Assembly (NCBI RefSeq): GCF_000317515.1
Contig: NC_019738.1
Coordinates: forward strand, 1,091,501-1,155,500
DNA length: 64,000 nt
Direction of reading: 5' to 3'
Source of the DNA: Allocoleopsis franciscana PCC 7113
GTDB taxonomy: Bacteria > Cyanobacteriota > Cyanobacteriia > Cyanobacteriales > Coleofasciculaceae
Shown here: positions 1 to 9,000 of the stretch, one piece after another
Layout of the letters: every line of letters begins with the position of its first letter
Numbering within the stretch: the first letter of the stretch is position 1
Program-made: the position numbers and the translations under genes
Notes under the pieces: model-generated
What the model was told of the DNA's origin: nothing
Database searches by the model: none
Seen by the model: the letters and a program-made list of their open reading frames with translations, nothing else

Positions 1-432
1 TGTTTACGGGATGTCCTGATGCCCCTAGCCGCTATTGTCACGCCGAACCGCTACGAAGCCCAAATATTGAGTGGTTTAGCCATTCATACCCTAGAGGATA
101 TGCAAGCAGCAGCCCAATGCATTCATCAACTGGGGGTGACGGCTGTTCTGGTCAAAGGGGGAGGAATGACAGGCAGCCTGCGCGGGGTTGATGTGTGGTT
201 TGATGGGCAGGAGCTATCCACCCTGAAAACAGAACAAGTGGAAACCCACCATACCCATGGGACGGGTTGTACGCTCAGTAGTGCGATCACTGCCAATCTA
301 GCACAGGGGAAAGACCTTGGATCTGCGGTGCGATGCGCTAAGGATTATGTCACAACGGCATTAAACTATGCCTTAGACATGGGTCAAGGAACAGGGCCAG
401 TGGGACATTTTTTTCCCTTGTTGCGCTCCTAG
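1..432 (+). CDS. thiD: Hydroxymethylpyrimidine/phosphomethylpyrimidine kinase, C-terminal part
   Basis: The frame is open from base 1 and stops at 430-432, so the gene begins upstream of the window. The visible part is the C-terminal half of a ThiD ribokinase-fold kinase, which phosphorylates HMP and HMP-P for thiamine synthesis in the cytoplasm. Seen: the family stretch VTPNRYEAQ near its start, KGGG around window residue 50, and the anion-hole/catalytic motif THGTGCTLSSA. The end, VGHFFPL, is typical of cyanobacterial ThiD. The in-frame ATG at base 19 is internal and not a start. Confidence 0.93.
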   Translation, partial: CLRDVLMPLAAIVTPNRYEAQILSGLAIHTLEDMQAAAQCIHQLGVTAVLVKGGGMTGSLRGVDVWFDGQELSTLKTEQVETHHTHGTGCTLSSAITANLAQGKDLGSAVRCAKDYVTTALNYALDMGQGTGPVGHFFPLLRS

Positions 433-580
433 TCCTCAAAATTGAAAGGGGTGCACAAGTAAGGTTGAATAGATGGTCAATTTCTGAAAAAATTGCTGAG
501 CTTGGACTCATAATTCCACTATTGTGACCTTACGCAAGTTTGCGATACCCATAACCTGTCATTTTTAGATTAATCCTTCT

Positions 581-1150
581 ATGCAAACCCCCCCAACTGA
601 CCGTTACAGCCAAAAAAACTCCAATCCATACAGCCCATCTGTCCCTATTTCAGTCTATCGAGAACTGGCGGCTGAGTTGCAAGACGCACGGGAGACGGTA
701 GAATCCCTAAAATCTCAAAATCAGCAGTTAGTCCAGCAAAATCAACAACTGCGCCAACAAGTTGAAAAAGTGGTTCAGTCCGCTCAGCATCTCCAACAGA
801 TTGTTGCGTCCTTTGGGTCTGTGAATGAGGTAGAGATTCCTCGACCTCAGCCCCAAAGGCCACCCGAACCCCGTCCCGTTGCACCGCCTCCGCCGCCTCC
901 TAGGGCAACCACTATCCAAGAGGAATTTGCACCGCCTCCTCCAGCTCCTGAACCGATTCCCTCCCCTTACCGAGAGACGGTGGTGATTGAACAAGAGGAG
1001 CGTCCTCGCCGCACTTCACCTTCAGAGGGGTTCTCTGATGTCAGTGGTTGGATGTTACTGGTCGCCATTTTACTGATTGTACTAACAGCCTTTGGCACAG
1101 GCTTTTTAATCGTGCGACCGCTGTTAAATAACAACAATAAAAATCGTTAA
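581..1150 (+). CDS. Hypothetical membrane-anchored protein with coiled coil and proline-rich linker
   Basis: 189 residues starting at an ATG. Residues about 25-75 form a heptad-rich coiled coil with a run of QQLVQQNQQL type. Residues about 85-130 are proline-rich (PPPPPPR and similar runs). One hydrophobic segment lies near residues 157-178, followed by a short NNNNKNR tail. No enzymatic motif is visible. The layout suggests a tail-anchored or single-pass protein with a long cytoplasmic or periplasmic arm. I recognise no named family. It stands alone between thiD and a histidine kinase. Coding is convincing because the frame is clean and the composition is ordered. Confidence 0.75.
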   Translation: MQTPPTDRYSQKNSNPYSPSVPISVYRELAAELQDARETVESLKSQNQQLVQQNQQLRQQVEKVVQSAQHLQQIVASFGSVNEVEIPRPQPQRPPEPRPVAPPPPPPRATTIQEEFAPPPPAPEPIPSPYRETVVIEQEERPRRTSPSEGFSDVSGWMLLVAILLIVLTAFGTGFLIVRPLLNNNNKNR

Positions 1151-1707
1151 GCCTTGATAGAAAAAGGCAGAAGGGAGACCGAAACTCATAGGAGGACAAA
1201 AGTCACTGGAGCTAAGAGTTAGGAGACAGAAGGCTCTTATGTTTATTACTGGTTAAGGGGTTGCCAGAGCCGTTAAAGAAAGCCCTAACCTTTGTGGCGA
1301 CAGCTATACCTGTTCTGACAGTGGGTCAGCGGCTCGATACCAGCATCTACCATCATCTCAACAAACAGCGCCTGGGCGCGTTAGTGTGCGATGGACACCT
1401 AGGGACATAGTAAGTTTATCCATTTTCAATGGTAGATTAATCATCCCTAGTAGAGATTTCTGCGATTTGAGATTTTCCCGCTTTTCAATCAATAGCCATA
1501 CAGTAGTTTGTAGAGGTACGATCTTATCATTCCCGAAGCTGGGATAAGCTGTTATGTATTTAATTTCTATATCATTATCAGGTTCGCGGGGGAGCTGGGG
1601 AGCTGGGGAGAATGAATTATACAATTTAAATACTGATGAGTTTAAAAGCAACAACCAACTGTGATAAATACTGCTAATCCAAAATTCAAACATTAAGATC
1701 TCTACGG
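1151..1707. other. Intergenic stretch, no convincing gene
   Basis: About 560 bases. A plus-strand frame near 1217-1411 can be read (it contains the peptide KGLPEPLKKALTF), but it has no start with a ribosome site and no family I recognise, so it may be a remnant. A short G-rich direct repeat (ggggagct twice) occurs near 1588-1608. The minus-strand frame 1358-1693 looks random. The promoter for the downstream kinase should lie in the last 100 bases. Confidence 0.4.
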
Positions 1708-3573
1708 GTGAAACTGAGAAAGAAAATACTGATTGGCTACGGCTTCGTCCTCACGTTAATGGTGACGGTGTGCGCTTTGGCGGTCGTCAGCTTGCATCGA
1801 CTCGGTCAAGCGAGTCAGGCTATCTTACAAGAAAACTACCGCAGTATCCTGGCAGCCCAAAACATGATTGAGGCAATCGAGCGTCAGGATAGTGCGACGC
1901 TGTTGCTTTTGTTGGGACACAACAGCGAGGGTCAAAAACAGTTTCAAGAGTACGAGGTTGAGTTTCTGAAATGGTTAGGTCGGGCGCATGATAATATCAC
2001 GATCGCCGGGGAAGGACAGCTCGTCAAAACCATTGAAGCTAAGTATCAGGACTATTTAACCGCATTCTCCCAACTACGGGAATGGCGATTGACTCCAGCG
2101 CCCAATTTATCAACGGACTACTATCGCCAAACGATGCAGCCTCAGTTTCAAGCGGTTCGTGAGCGCTGCATAGAACTGCGCCGATTAAATCAACAAATCA
2201 TGGAAGCCGCTTCTATTCGAGCCGAGTCAGTCTCAACGCGGGCAATTGGGTCAATGCTTTTAACCAGCACAGCGGCTGTAGGTAGCGGTTTGGCTTTTAG
2301 TCTGCTCCTATCCACCTTTTTAGTGCGGCCTTTGCGAGAAATGAGTCGCGCTTCAGACCGAATTGCTGAGGGCGATTACGATGTGGTGCTGTCTATTCGC
2401 TCCAATGATGAACTGGGAAACCTCGCCAGTAAAATTGTCACAATGAGCCGCAAATTACAGGAATTTCATCAACTGAATGTGGGCAAGTTGATGGCAGAAA
2501 AACAACGCAGTGAGGCGATTATTAGCAGCATTGCAGATGGAATTATTGTGGTTGATGCTCATTCCCAAATCATTGCGATTAATCCCAGTGCGGCAAGAAT
2601 TTTCCATACCTCACCTCAACTCGCCCAAGGTAGGTCTTTTGTTGATGTATTTGATCATCAAGAGCTTTATGAGTCGATCACAATCACGGCTCAGACGGGA
2701 GAGACGCCCTACCTGAGTGAGGAACAATCGATCCTATCGATGAGCGATGATAACCCAAGGCAATATTACAAGTTTTCCATCACGCCGGTGAAGACCGAGG
2801 ATGACCAGATGTTGGGTGTTGTGCTGTTATTGCAAAACGTCACCCAGTTAAAAGAACTAGAGCAACTCAAAACCCAATTCGTGATGACGGCATCCCATGA
2901 ATTACGGACACCGTTAACGGGAATATCAATGAGTATTGAGCTATTGATGGAGAGTGCCCAAGAGAAACTATCCCCAACACAGCAGGAACTCCTGAAAGCG
3001 GCGCAGGAAGATGTTCAGCGCTTGCGGATGCTGGTCAATGACTTGTTGGATCTGGGCAAAATTGAGTCGGGTCGGATGGAAATGGATGTTGATGCGGTGA
3101 GTTTGGGAGGATTGCTGGAAAAGGCGATCGCACTTTTCTCAAGACAGGCGCAGGAAAAAGGCGTAAAACTCACCTCCTCTTTACCAGAGAATGTACCGGA
3201 TGTGAGAGCCGATGCGAACAAAATCATCTGGGTACTGACTAACCTAATTGCCAATGCCTTGCGATATACCGATACGGGAGGTCATATTCACCTGACTCTC
3301 AGGCGTCTGGGCGACTATGCCTGTGTGTTAGTCACGGATGATGGGCCTGGTATTCCTTTGGACTATCAACCACGAATTTTTGACAAGTTCGTGCAGGTGC
3401 AAACCCCTAGAGATGTGGGTGGCAGTGGATTAGGATTAGCCATCTGTAAGGAGATTGTCAAAGCTCACGGCGGTACCATTTGGGTAGACTCAACTCCCGG
3501 AAATGGGAGTACATTTACATTTACCCTGCCGGTTGTTGCCGCTAGCGCCATTACCAGAACTTACGAAACATAG
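1708..3573 (+). CDS. Membrane sensor histidine kinase (HAMP-PAS-HisKA-HATPase)
   Basis: 621 residues with a GTG start, so the N-terminus KLRKKILIGYGF leads straight into the first membrane helix. Order: TM helix (about 8-30), a KinB-like four-helix extracytoplasmic region (about 35-175), second TM (about 180-205), HAMP (about 206-260), PAS (about 270-385), HisKA with the phospho-accepting motif SHELRTPL (about 395), and HATPase_c with DDGPGIP and GSGLGLAI. It autophosphorylates and passes phosphate to a response regulator. The regulator gene begins 10 bases downstream, so the two are very likely a cognate pair in one operon. The signal sensed cannot be read. Confidence 0.92.
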   Translation: MKLRKKILIGYGFVLTLMVTVCALAVVSLHRLGQASQAILQENYRSILAAQNMIEAIERQDSATLLLLLGHNSEGQKQFQEYEVEFLKWLGRAHDNITIAGEGQLVKTIEAKYQDYLTAFSQLREWRLTPAPNLSTDYYRQTMQPQFQAVRERCIELRRLNQQIMEAASIRAESVSTRAIGSMLLTSTAAVGSGLAFSLLLSTFLVRPLREMSRASDRIAEGDYDVVLSIRSNDELGNLASKIVTMSRKLQEFHQLNVGKLMAEKQRSEAIISSIADGIIVVDAHSQIIAINPSAARIFHTSPQLAQGRSFVDVFDHQELYESITITAQTGETPYLSEEQSILSMSDDNPRQYYKFSITPVKTEDDQMLGVVLLLQNVTQLKELEQLKTQFVMTASHELRTPLTGISMSIELLMESAQEKLSPTQQELLKAAQEDVQRLRMLVNDLLDLGKIESGRMEMDVDAVSLGGLLEKAIALFSRQAQEKGVKLTSSLPENVPDVRADANKIIWVLTNLIANALRYTDTGGHIHLTLRRLGDYACVLVTDDGPGIPLDYQPRIFDKFVQVQTPRDVGGSGLGLAICKEIVKAHGGTIWVDSTPGNGSTFTFTLPVVAASAITRTYET

Positions 3574-3583
3574 GATTGTGTCG

Positions 3584-4243
3584 ATGTCCAGAATTCTGAT
3601 TGTTGATGACGAAAAAAATCTCCGAATGACCATGAGGATGTGCCTGGAACCGTTTGGTTATGAAATTAGCACGGCGGATGATGGAAAAGATGCTCTTAGG
3701 CAATTAGAGGAGCAAGAATTTGACTTGATACTCCTCGATATTCGACTCCCAGGAATGGATGGTTTGGAAGTTCTGCGGCGGGCGGTGAAACACCATCCCG
3801 ATATTCGGATTATCATGGTTTCGGCTCATGGGACGGTGGAAAACGCGGTTGAAGCCATGAAACTGGGTGCTGTGGACTTTATTCAGAAGCCCTTCACTCC
3901 CCAAGAAATTCGGACGATTGTCAAGCAAGTGCTTGATCGCGAAGGGCTTGAGGAGACGCAAGCGTTAGATTATGATTCCCACATTCAACTGGCTAAGCGT
4001 TACGTCAGTCGGCGACAGTTCAAAACCGCCATGGAACATGCTAAGAAAGCGATCGCATCTGACCCTTCACGCCCCCAAGCTTTTAACCTCCTGGGTGGCT
4101 TGCAGGAGATTCTGGGAGAGCGTTTGAACGCGATTAAGAATTATCGGGTGGCGGTTGACCTTGACCCCACTTACAAACCGGCTCAGCAAAATCTCGACCG
4201 CGCTATCACGGTGAGAAAAGTCAGTCAGCCTAATTTGGGCTAA
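3584..4243 (+). CDS. Response regulator with C-terminal TPR repeats
   Basis: 219 residues from the ATG at 3584; a longer frame reaches back into the kinase gene, but the receiver begins at MSRILIVDDEKN, so this start is preferred. A GTG two codons upstream is an alternative. The receiver domain (about 1-120) has DDE near the start, the acceptor Asp in LLDIRLPGMDG, a Ser in MVSAHG and Lys in IQKPF. The C-terminus (about 135-215) holds two TPR-like helical repeats with FNLLG and LDPTYKPA signatures. There is no DNA-binding output domain, so it probably acts through protein contacts. It follows its probable kinase by 10 bases. Confidence 0.9.
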   Translation: MSRILIVDDEKNLRMTMRMCLEPFGYEISTADDGKDALRQLEEQEFDLILLDIRLPGMDGLEVLRRAVKHHPDIRIIMVSAHGTVENAVEAMKLGAVDFIQKPFTPQEIRTIVKQVLDREGLEETQALDYDSHIQLAKRYVSRRQFKTAMEHAKKAIASDPSRPQAFNLLGGLQEILGERLNAIKNYRVAVDLDPTYKPAQQNLDRAITVRKVSQPNLG

Positions 4244-4383
4244 TCCAATAAGCTAATTGGCATTCAAGTTGCATGATGGAGGAGGCAAGGCAGATGGCAG
4301 ACAGCAGACGGCAGAAGGATTAAGAGTTTTCCGCTTATCACCAAACTGTGCAATTTAAATGCACATCAGCTTTGCCCGGTAGT

Positions 4384-4788
4384 TCAGAGATTAGTAGAAA
4401 TGGCTTGAACCGGACAGGTGGGAATACACTGTTCGCAGACAATGCAGCGCGATCGCGTAAAGTTGAGTTTGAAGGTTACTGGGTCAAGAGTCAGCGCTTG
4501 GGTGGGACAAACACCGGTACATAAGCCACAATCGACACAGCTATCTTCATCAATTAAAATTTCACGTCCTAGTAGGGAAACATTAATATCTTGCGATCGC
4601 ATCCACTCAATCGCTGCATCTATCTCATCAATATCTCCCAATAATTCCACAACTAATGTCCCGATTTGATTGGGTGCGACTTGGGCACGGATGATATTTG
4701 CCGCTACATTAAAATCCTTTGCCAGTCGGTAAGTCACTGGCATGTGAACGGTGCGTTTGGGAAAGGTTAGCGTTACCCGTTTTTTCAT
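4384..4788 (-). CDS. NIL domain plus 2x[4Fe-4S] ferredoxin protein
   Basis: 134 residues. The first about 75 residues match the NIL domain, the small ligand-binding domain seen at the end of methionine-importer ATPases (KRVTLTFPKRTVHMPVTYRLA). The last about 60 are a bacterial-type ferredoxin with two clusters: CVDCGLCTGVCP and CIVCEQCIPTCP. Stand-alone NIL-ferredoxin proteins are known in cyanobacteria and other bacteria, and links to sulfur amino acid or homocysteine metabolism have been proposed. Reaction unknown; an electron-transfer role is inferred from the cluster motifs. It is divergent from txlA. Confidence 0.88.
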   Translation of the reverse strand: MKKRVTLTFPKRTVHMPVTYRLAKDFNVAANIIRAQVAPNQIGTLVVELLGDIDEIDAAIEWMRSQDINVSLLGREILIDEDSCVDCGLCTGVCPTQALTLDPVTFKLNFTRSRCIVCEQCIPTCPVQAISTNL

Positions 4789-4841
4789 TGCCTTGTTAAA
4801 GTGTGTGTGTAAAATGTAACAATTTATCAGCTCAGTTAAGC

Positions 4842-5444
4842 ATGGCTACGAATACACCGGATTCTGAACCAACCTCCCCTCAGCCGGCTGAAACCACTGT
4901 GGGTCAACGCCTGAGAAATTTTTTGATTGCGCTGGTTGCCTTTGCCCTCGGTATTGCTCTATTTTTGGGGACGCAAACCCAAACGGGTGCAACTTCTCTC
5001 GACGCCCAAGCGGAGGCATCTACTCCCTTAGAAGTGGCACTGAGTAATGGCAAGCCAACTGTCATGGAGTTCTATGCTAACTGGTGTACCAGTTGTCAGG
5101 CGATGGCGAACGATTTGGAGGAACTCAAGGATAAGTATGGGGATGGGGTTAATTTTGTGATGTTGAATGTAGACAACAGCAAATGGTTACCCGAAATCCT
5201 CACTTATCGGGTGGATGGTATTCCTCATTTTGTATTTTTTGGTGATGATGGAAAAGCGATCGCTCAGGCCATTGGTGAACAACCTCGGAGCATTATGGAT
5301 GCTAATTTAGAGGCTTTAGTGGCGGATCTTCCTCTACCTTATACCCAAGCTAACGGACAGGTTTCTGCTTTTGACGCTCCCGTCTCTGCAACAAAAGCCA
5401 GTCAAGATGACCCTCGGACTCACGGTGCTCAAGTGCAGCCATAA
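4842..5444 (+). CDS. txlA: Thioredoxin-like membrane protein (TxlA/HCF164 type)
   Basis: 200 residues from the ATG at 4842; a GTG 13 codons upstream is possible, but MATNTPDSEP fits the family. A hydrophilic N-terminus, one TM helix (about 27-45) and a lumen/periplasm-facing thioredoxin fold follow. The active site is WCTSCQ, where HCF164-type proteins have a CxxC, and the cis-proline loop is DGIPHFVF. HCF164/TxlA passes reductant across the thylakoid membrane for cytochrome b6f and cytochrome c assembly. The C-terminal 30 residues are polar and likely disordered. Family assignment is firm; the exact partner is inferred. Confidence 0.87.
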   Translation: MATNTPDSEPTSPQPAETTVGQRLRNFLIALVAFALGIALFLGTQTQTGATSLDAQAEASTPLEVALSNGKPTVMEFYANWCTSCQAMANDLEELKDKYGDGVNFVMLNVDNSKWLPEILTYRVDGIPHFVFFGDDGKAIAQAIGEQPRSIMDANLEALVADLPLPYTQANGQVSAFDAPVSATKASQDDPRTHGAQVQP

Positions 5445-5534
5445 ATTCAGCCTATTCAAGGTGCGTTACGGCGCAGAACGTTGCACAATTTGAGAGAAAT
5501 TAAATTGCTTAACACTATGCGCCTCACGCACCCT

Positions 5535-5569
5535 ACAGGTCATTAATGTTTAGTTGATTAATGACCTGT
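5535..5569. terminator. Perfect 13-bp hairpin between convergent genes
   Basis: ACAGGTCATTAAT (5535-5547) is exactly repeated in reverse complement at 5557-5569 with a 9-base loop. It lies between the 3' ends of txlA (plus) and the GAF gene (minus), so it can serve both as a terminator. There is no long T run, so efficiency is uncertain. An outer weak inverted pair, GGTGCGTTACGGCG and CGCCTCACGCACC, lies at 5460-5532. Confidence 0.6.
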
Positions 5570-5574
5570 TAGCA

Positions 5575-6069
5575 TTAAGTCTCTTGAATGGCAGAAGTCA
5601 TCGCTAAGGTTTCTGCGGCTTGTTGCATAGCACCCATATCGGAGCGTGACCAAGGATGAGTATCTTGGCAGTGATGAGCAATGAGCAGTCCCCATAGCTT
5701 TTCGCCCTGCAAAACAGGTACGGCTAAATTAGCACGAACCTGCATTGTTCTGAGGAAATCACGGTGGCAAGAATGGATGGGTTCTGTTTCAATATCTGCG
5801 ATCGCTCTTACCCGTCCTTCTCGGTACATTTGGGCATACTCGTCATTAAAGCACTGGTCGGGGCCGCTGGAGCCGAGGATCGAAAATTTCTCTGAGCTTA
5901 AAGATTCAATGGTCACTCGCCCCTCCCACTCATCATAAAAGTAATACAAGACTACCCGATCAACGTGAAGAACCTCCCTTAAATTGTTTACGGTTGTTTG
6001 CACTAAGAAATCTCTTGCGAGAGTGCCGGCAATGCGATCGATTACTCTTTGTAAACCCCGTTCGGACAT
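5575..6069 (-). CDS. Single GAF-domain protein with DXCF and Cys-His motifs (cyanobacteriochrome-like)
   Basis: 164 residues, essentially one GAF domain. Two features of bilin-binding cyanobacteriochrome GAFs are present: DQCF at residues 71-74 (the DXCF motif with the second, photolabile cysteine) and Cys101-His102 (the canonical thioether cysteine followed by His). The helix after it, FLRTMQVRANLAVPV, and WGLLIAHHC are typical of this GAF group. No kinase or GGDEF output is attached. It could be a free photosensor or an adaptor, or a relative that kept the motif without binding bilin. The gene converges on txlA. Confidence 0.8.
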   Translation of the reverse strand: MSERGLQRVIDRIAGTLARDFLVQTTVNNLREVLHVDRVVLYYFYDEWEGRVTIESLSSEKFSILGSSGPDQCFNDEYAQMYREGRVRAIADIETEPIHSCHRDFLRTMQVRANLAVPVLQGEKLWGLLIAHHCQDTHPWSRSDMGAMQQAAETLAMTSAIQET

Positions 6070-6378
6070 ACGATGGAAATAAGATTTGATAGAGTTTCTA
6101 GGATAATGGGTAATCCTATTAAAGTGAAACTTCTTGGCTTTTCAATCCTTGTCTCTAAAATCTGCCTAGCCAACGCAAGATTTGGAGTGAGTACTTTAAA
6201 CTCCCAAATTGAATCGGTTGGCTTTTACCAACAATAACCAGCCTCAACAATAGTTGGGCATTGAGTTAATTATTTTTTGACAACTAGGTGTGAATGATAA
6301 ATGACCAAGGGGTTTATGTAGCTGCCGTTACCCCTTGGTAGATATTGAATGGCTGAGGTTTCTTGACCGATAAAGATA
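6070..6378. other. Intergenic, nothing recognised
   Basis: About 310 bases. A small imperfect inverted pair (gttggcttttaccaac, about 6209-6224) is the only structure I noted. No coding frame of note is present. Confidence 0.35.
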
Positions 6379-6630
6379 TCAATCTATCAAAATTTGTCGC
6401 CTCAATACACTCATTACCTCGTCTGAATTGGAGGTAGGTTGCAGGGGACTCCACTCTGTCACGTTGGCGAAGCCGAGAACGTATTGCTTGCGAATAACGC
6501 TGTTAACGGCTTTGGGTGAGCCAATCACGATCATTTTGATGCGTTCTCGTCTTGGACGCGGTTGTTTGGGAATGTGGTCAGAGTTAGGTGGGGTTGGGGT
6601 TTCGTGGGTGTTGGGTAGAAATTCTTCCAT
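6379..6630 (-). CDS. Small conserved cyanobacterial protein
   Basis: 83 residues. The last about 50 (MIVIGSPKAVNSVIR..GFANVTEWSPL) match a small conserved cyanobacterial protein that I recall but which has no known function. The N-terminal about 30 residues are proline-rich and polar, so an internal start at the Met of MIVIGS is possible. It is divergent from a small XRE regulator, and palindromes lie in the shared upstream region, which suggests common control. Confidence 0.65.
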   Translation of the reverse strand: MEEFLPNTHETPTPPNSDHIPKQPRPRRERIKMIVIGSPKAVNSVIRKQYVLGFANVTEWSPLQPTSNSDEVMSVLRRQILID

Positions 6631-6657
6631 TGGAGTTTACCTGGTTTTTGATTGAGT

Positions 6658-6712
6658 CTGTTGCAAATCTGCAACAGCGTAATCCTATCTTGAGTGATGC
6701 AAATCTGCAACA
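6658..6712. promoter_or_regulatory. Palindromic operator and direct repeat in a divergent promoter
   Basis: 6658-6677 reads CTGTTGCAAATCTGCAACAG: perfect 8-base arms (CTGTTGCA/TGCAACAG) around AATC. The 15-mer TGCAAATCTGCAACA within it (6662-6676) is repeated exactly at 6698-6712, 36 bases away. It sits between the start of the minus-strand gene (6630) and the XRE gene (6749). This is what an operator for a dimeric HTH protein looks like; autoregulation by the XRE protein is an inference. Confidence 0.65.
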
Positions 6713-6748
6713 TTTACTTTGTTATTTGCCTCTGACACAATCTGAGGC

Positions 6749-6979
6749 ATGGGAAAAGCAGGGCAAGCCCTCAAACAGGTGTTAGAAAGTTATGGCATTA
6801 GCCAAAATCGCGTCGCTGTGACGATGGGAATTCGGCGATCAAATGTTAACCGTTGGGTGAATGAAATGGCAGATCCGGCGGCAGATGCGGTGCTTGAGAT
6901 TCGGGATGCGCTTGAGAAGATTGATCCAGATGCGGCGGAAGAGTTTATTCGGCTGTATTTGGGCCGATCGACTCAGTGA
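6749..6979 (+). CDS. Small XRE-family transcriptional regulator
   Basis: 76 residues from an ATG. A Cro/C1-type helix-turn-helix occupies residues about 5-60: helices around ALKQVLESYG, QNRVAVTMGI and SNVNRWVNEM, followed by the usual AVLEIRDALEKI helix. The C-terminus (DAAEEFIRLYLG) is that of a small XRE group common in cyanobacteria. It lies 35 bases from the 3' end of dndD on the opposite strand, so it is not in the dnd operon. The palindrome at 6658-6712 is its probable operator. Confidence 0.85.
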   Translation: MGKAGQALKQVLESYGISQNRVAVTMGIRRSNVNRWVNEMADPAADAVLEIRDALEKIDPDAAEEFIRLYLGRSTQ

Positions 6980-7014
6980 TAAAAAGGGCTTTTGATTCGC
7001 TTCCTTTAATCTGC

Positions 7015-9000
7015 TTACCAAAAGTAACCCAACTCGGCGGTGGTTTGACGCTTGCTGGGGTCGTATTTCAAGAGATACTCCCGTGCGATCGCGTCTGCTT
7101 CTCTCAGGCGTTCGACTTCGGTTTTACCGATTTCAGTGTCGGTAGAAAGCAGTATCACTTGATGGGAGGCGGCGGGGAAGTAGCGATCAATCAGGTTAGT
7201 GCGGTGGGAGGAGTCGAGGCGTCCGAGGGGTGTGTCGATTGCGATGGGGAGGTGGCGTCCGGATACACGGGCGAGTCCCCAGAGAAATGCGATCGCAAGT
7301 AGCTGTTTTTCACCGGCTGAGAGGCGATGTTTGGGCACGAGTTGTCCGGAGAGGTCGTATAGGGAAAGGCTAAAGGTAGTCGTATCAATCGCTACTCGAT
7401 GCACTAAGTCAGATTTGTGCAGGAGATAACGGAAACACTCTGTTACTTCTATTTCTAATTTGTTCAGTTTTTTGAGGGTTAATCGCTCTTTAAAGAGTTT
7501 GAGTGTAGCTTGGACTTTGGCGGCAGAGGTGATGATATGCTGATTATTTCTTAGTTTGATGTTGTCTTCAGCATAGTCTTCTAAGCCTTGTTTGGTTTTT
7601 GCGATCGCCCGTTTTAATTCCTCACAGCGGCGATTGACGCTTTCATAGGTGGCTTTGGCTTTTACGACTTCGTTTTGTGCCTCTTTAACCGCATTTTTCA
7701 ATTGTTCGTAGGCTTCAGGCGATGCAGCCGTAGCAATTTGTCGGTCTAAAAAATCAATTTCAGTTTCAAGTTCTTTGAGCTTTTCCTGTTTTTTATTGGC
7801 TTTATATTGGCTGTATTTTAGGTCATGTTTGAGGAGATTTTCTAGTTGAGTTAGAGCCTCGCTATCAGCCAGTAACCAGGGTTCTTTGTTCGCAGCAATT
7901 TCTTGTGCAAGTTCTTGATTTTCTCCATCTAGGAAGGTTTTAATTTTCTCTCTTGTTTTAGTGTTTAATTTTAATTGGCTAATATACTCTAATAGGCGTT
8001 GATCGCGCTCTTTTAAGACATCCTGTGCCATTTGCCGCTGAGTAATACGGCTTTCTGTTTCGGCTTGGGATTGAGCTTGAGTAATAAGGGGTGAAATTAG
8101 AGTTAAAGGCAAGGCACCCGCTGCTAATTCTCTCATTGCCTGACGGGTGTCGTCTGCTTGTGCGGTTAGGTCTTTGTATTGGCTTTGGAGTAGGTTGCGA
8201 TCGCTAGCAATTTTACCGCCTTCATAGATGAATTTTTCCTGAGCCAAACGCTGTTGTTCTTCTGCACGTTGTACTTCGGTATTAAGACCAGATAATTCTT
8301 GAGTTGCTGCTTCTAATTCGTCTTTTTGTTGATACAGTTTTTGTTCAATTTCTTCTAAAGTTGCAATGTCTTTAGCGCTGGCAATTTCCCTACGTTTGCG
8401 GCTGACTAGAATATCTAAGTCCGTTGATAGGCGTTCTGCTAATTCTAAGCCTAATAGGGATTGAATGGCTCCAACCACAAGAGGGGGTGGTGTTTCGAGT
8501 TCAGCAAGTTCTTTAACTTGTTCACCGTCGAAGAGAAATAGGTTGGAAATTCCTAACGGGAGTAAGTTTTCGATATACTCATCCCAAGTATTGGCGAGGG
8601 CTTTATCAGGCCATTCTTCATCAATGAGGACACCTAATGTATCTTTGCCATCTTTAGGGTCTGTTGTCCAATATCTGACCACTCTTAAGGTAGTCGGTTT
8701 ATCCTCTTGGATGACTTCAAAGGCTAATTCTATTCGGGCTTTTTCTGTGGGTGGTGTATTGCGGTTAACACACTGAGTCAGGAAGTCGGAATAGCTTAAA
8801 TTGCCGCGTGTGGAACATTGGGCGCGAGAACCATAGAGGGCGAGGCGAATGGCGTCCATGAGAGTTGTTTTGCCGCCGCCATTCATGCCGCCGAATAGGA
8901 TAATGGGGCGAGTGGTGTCATCAATTTCTGGGCGTAGATTGATAACTTGTTTGCCTAGGTATGGGCCGAAATTTTGCAGGACGAGTTCAAGGAATATCAC
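7015..9000 (-). CDS. dndD: DNA sulfur modification ATPase DndD (SMC/Rad50-like)
   Basis: 661 residues. Walker A is GGMNGGGKTT (37-46). A long coiled-coil middle (about 190-500) follows; I see no CxxC zinc hook. The C-terminal lobe has the ABC signature LSAGEKQ and Walker B AIDTPLGRLD. This is the DndD layout: an ATPase acting with DndC and DndE to place sulfur in the DNA backbone (phosphorothioation). It is downstream of dndC on the same strand, but 223 bases separate the two and a repeat sits in between, so it may have its own promoter. No dndE follows; the next gene is the opposite-strand XRE gene. Confidence 0.9.
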   Translation of the reverse strand: MIFLELVLQNFGPYLGKQVINLRPEIDDTTRPIILFGGMNGGGKTTLMDAIRLALYGSRAQCSTRGNLSYSDFLTQCVNRNTPPTEKARIELAFEVIQEDKPTTLRVVRYWTTDPKDGKDTLGVLIDEEWPDKALANTWDEYIENLLPLGISNLFLFDGEQVKELAELETPPPLVVGAIQSLLGLELAERLSTDLDILVSRKRREIASAKDIATLEEIEQKLYQQKDELEAATQELSGLNTEVQRAEEQQRLAQEKFIYEGGKIASDRNLLQSQYKDLTAQADDTRQAMRELAAGALPLTLISPLITQAQSQAETESRITQRQMAQDVLKERDQRLLEYISQLKLNTKTREKIKTFLDGENQELAQEIAANKEPWLLADSEALTQLENLLKHDLKYSQYKANKKQEKLKELETEIDFLDRQIATAASPEAYEQLKNAVKEAQNEVVKAKATYESVNRRCEELKRAIAKTKQGLEDYAEDNIKLRNNQHIITSAAKVQATLKLFKERLTLKKLNKLEIEVTECFRYLLHKSDLVHRVAIDTTTFSLSLYDLSGQLVPKHRLSAGEKQLLAIAFLWGLARVSGRHLPIAIDTPLGRLDSSHRTNLIDRYFPAASHQVILLSTDTEIGKTEVERLREADAIAREYLLKYDPSKRQTTAELGYFW

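Noticed and set aside
1358-1693. Minus-strand frame upstream of the kinase
   Set aside because: No family signature, low-complexity composition, and it covers the probable promoter of the downstream kinase.
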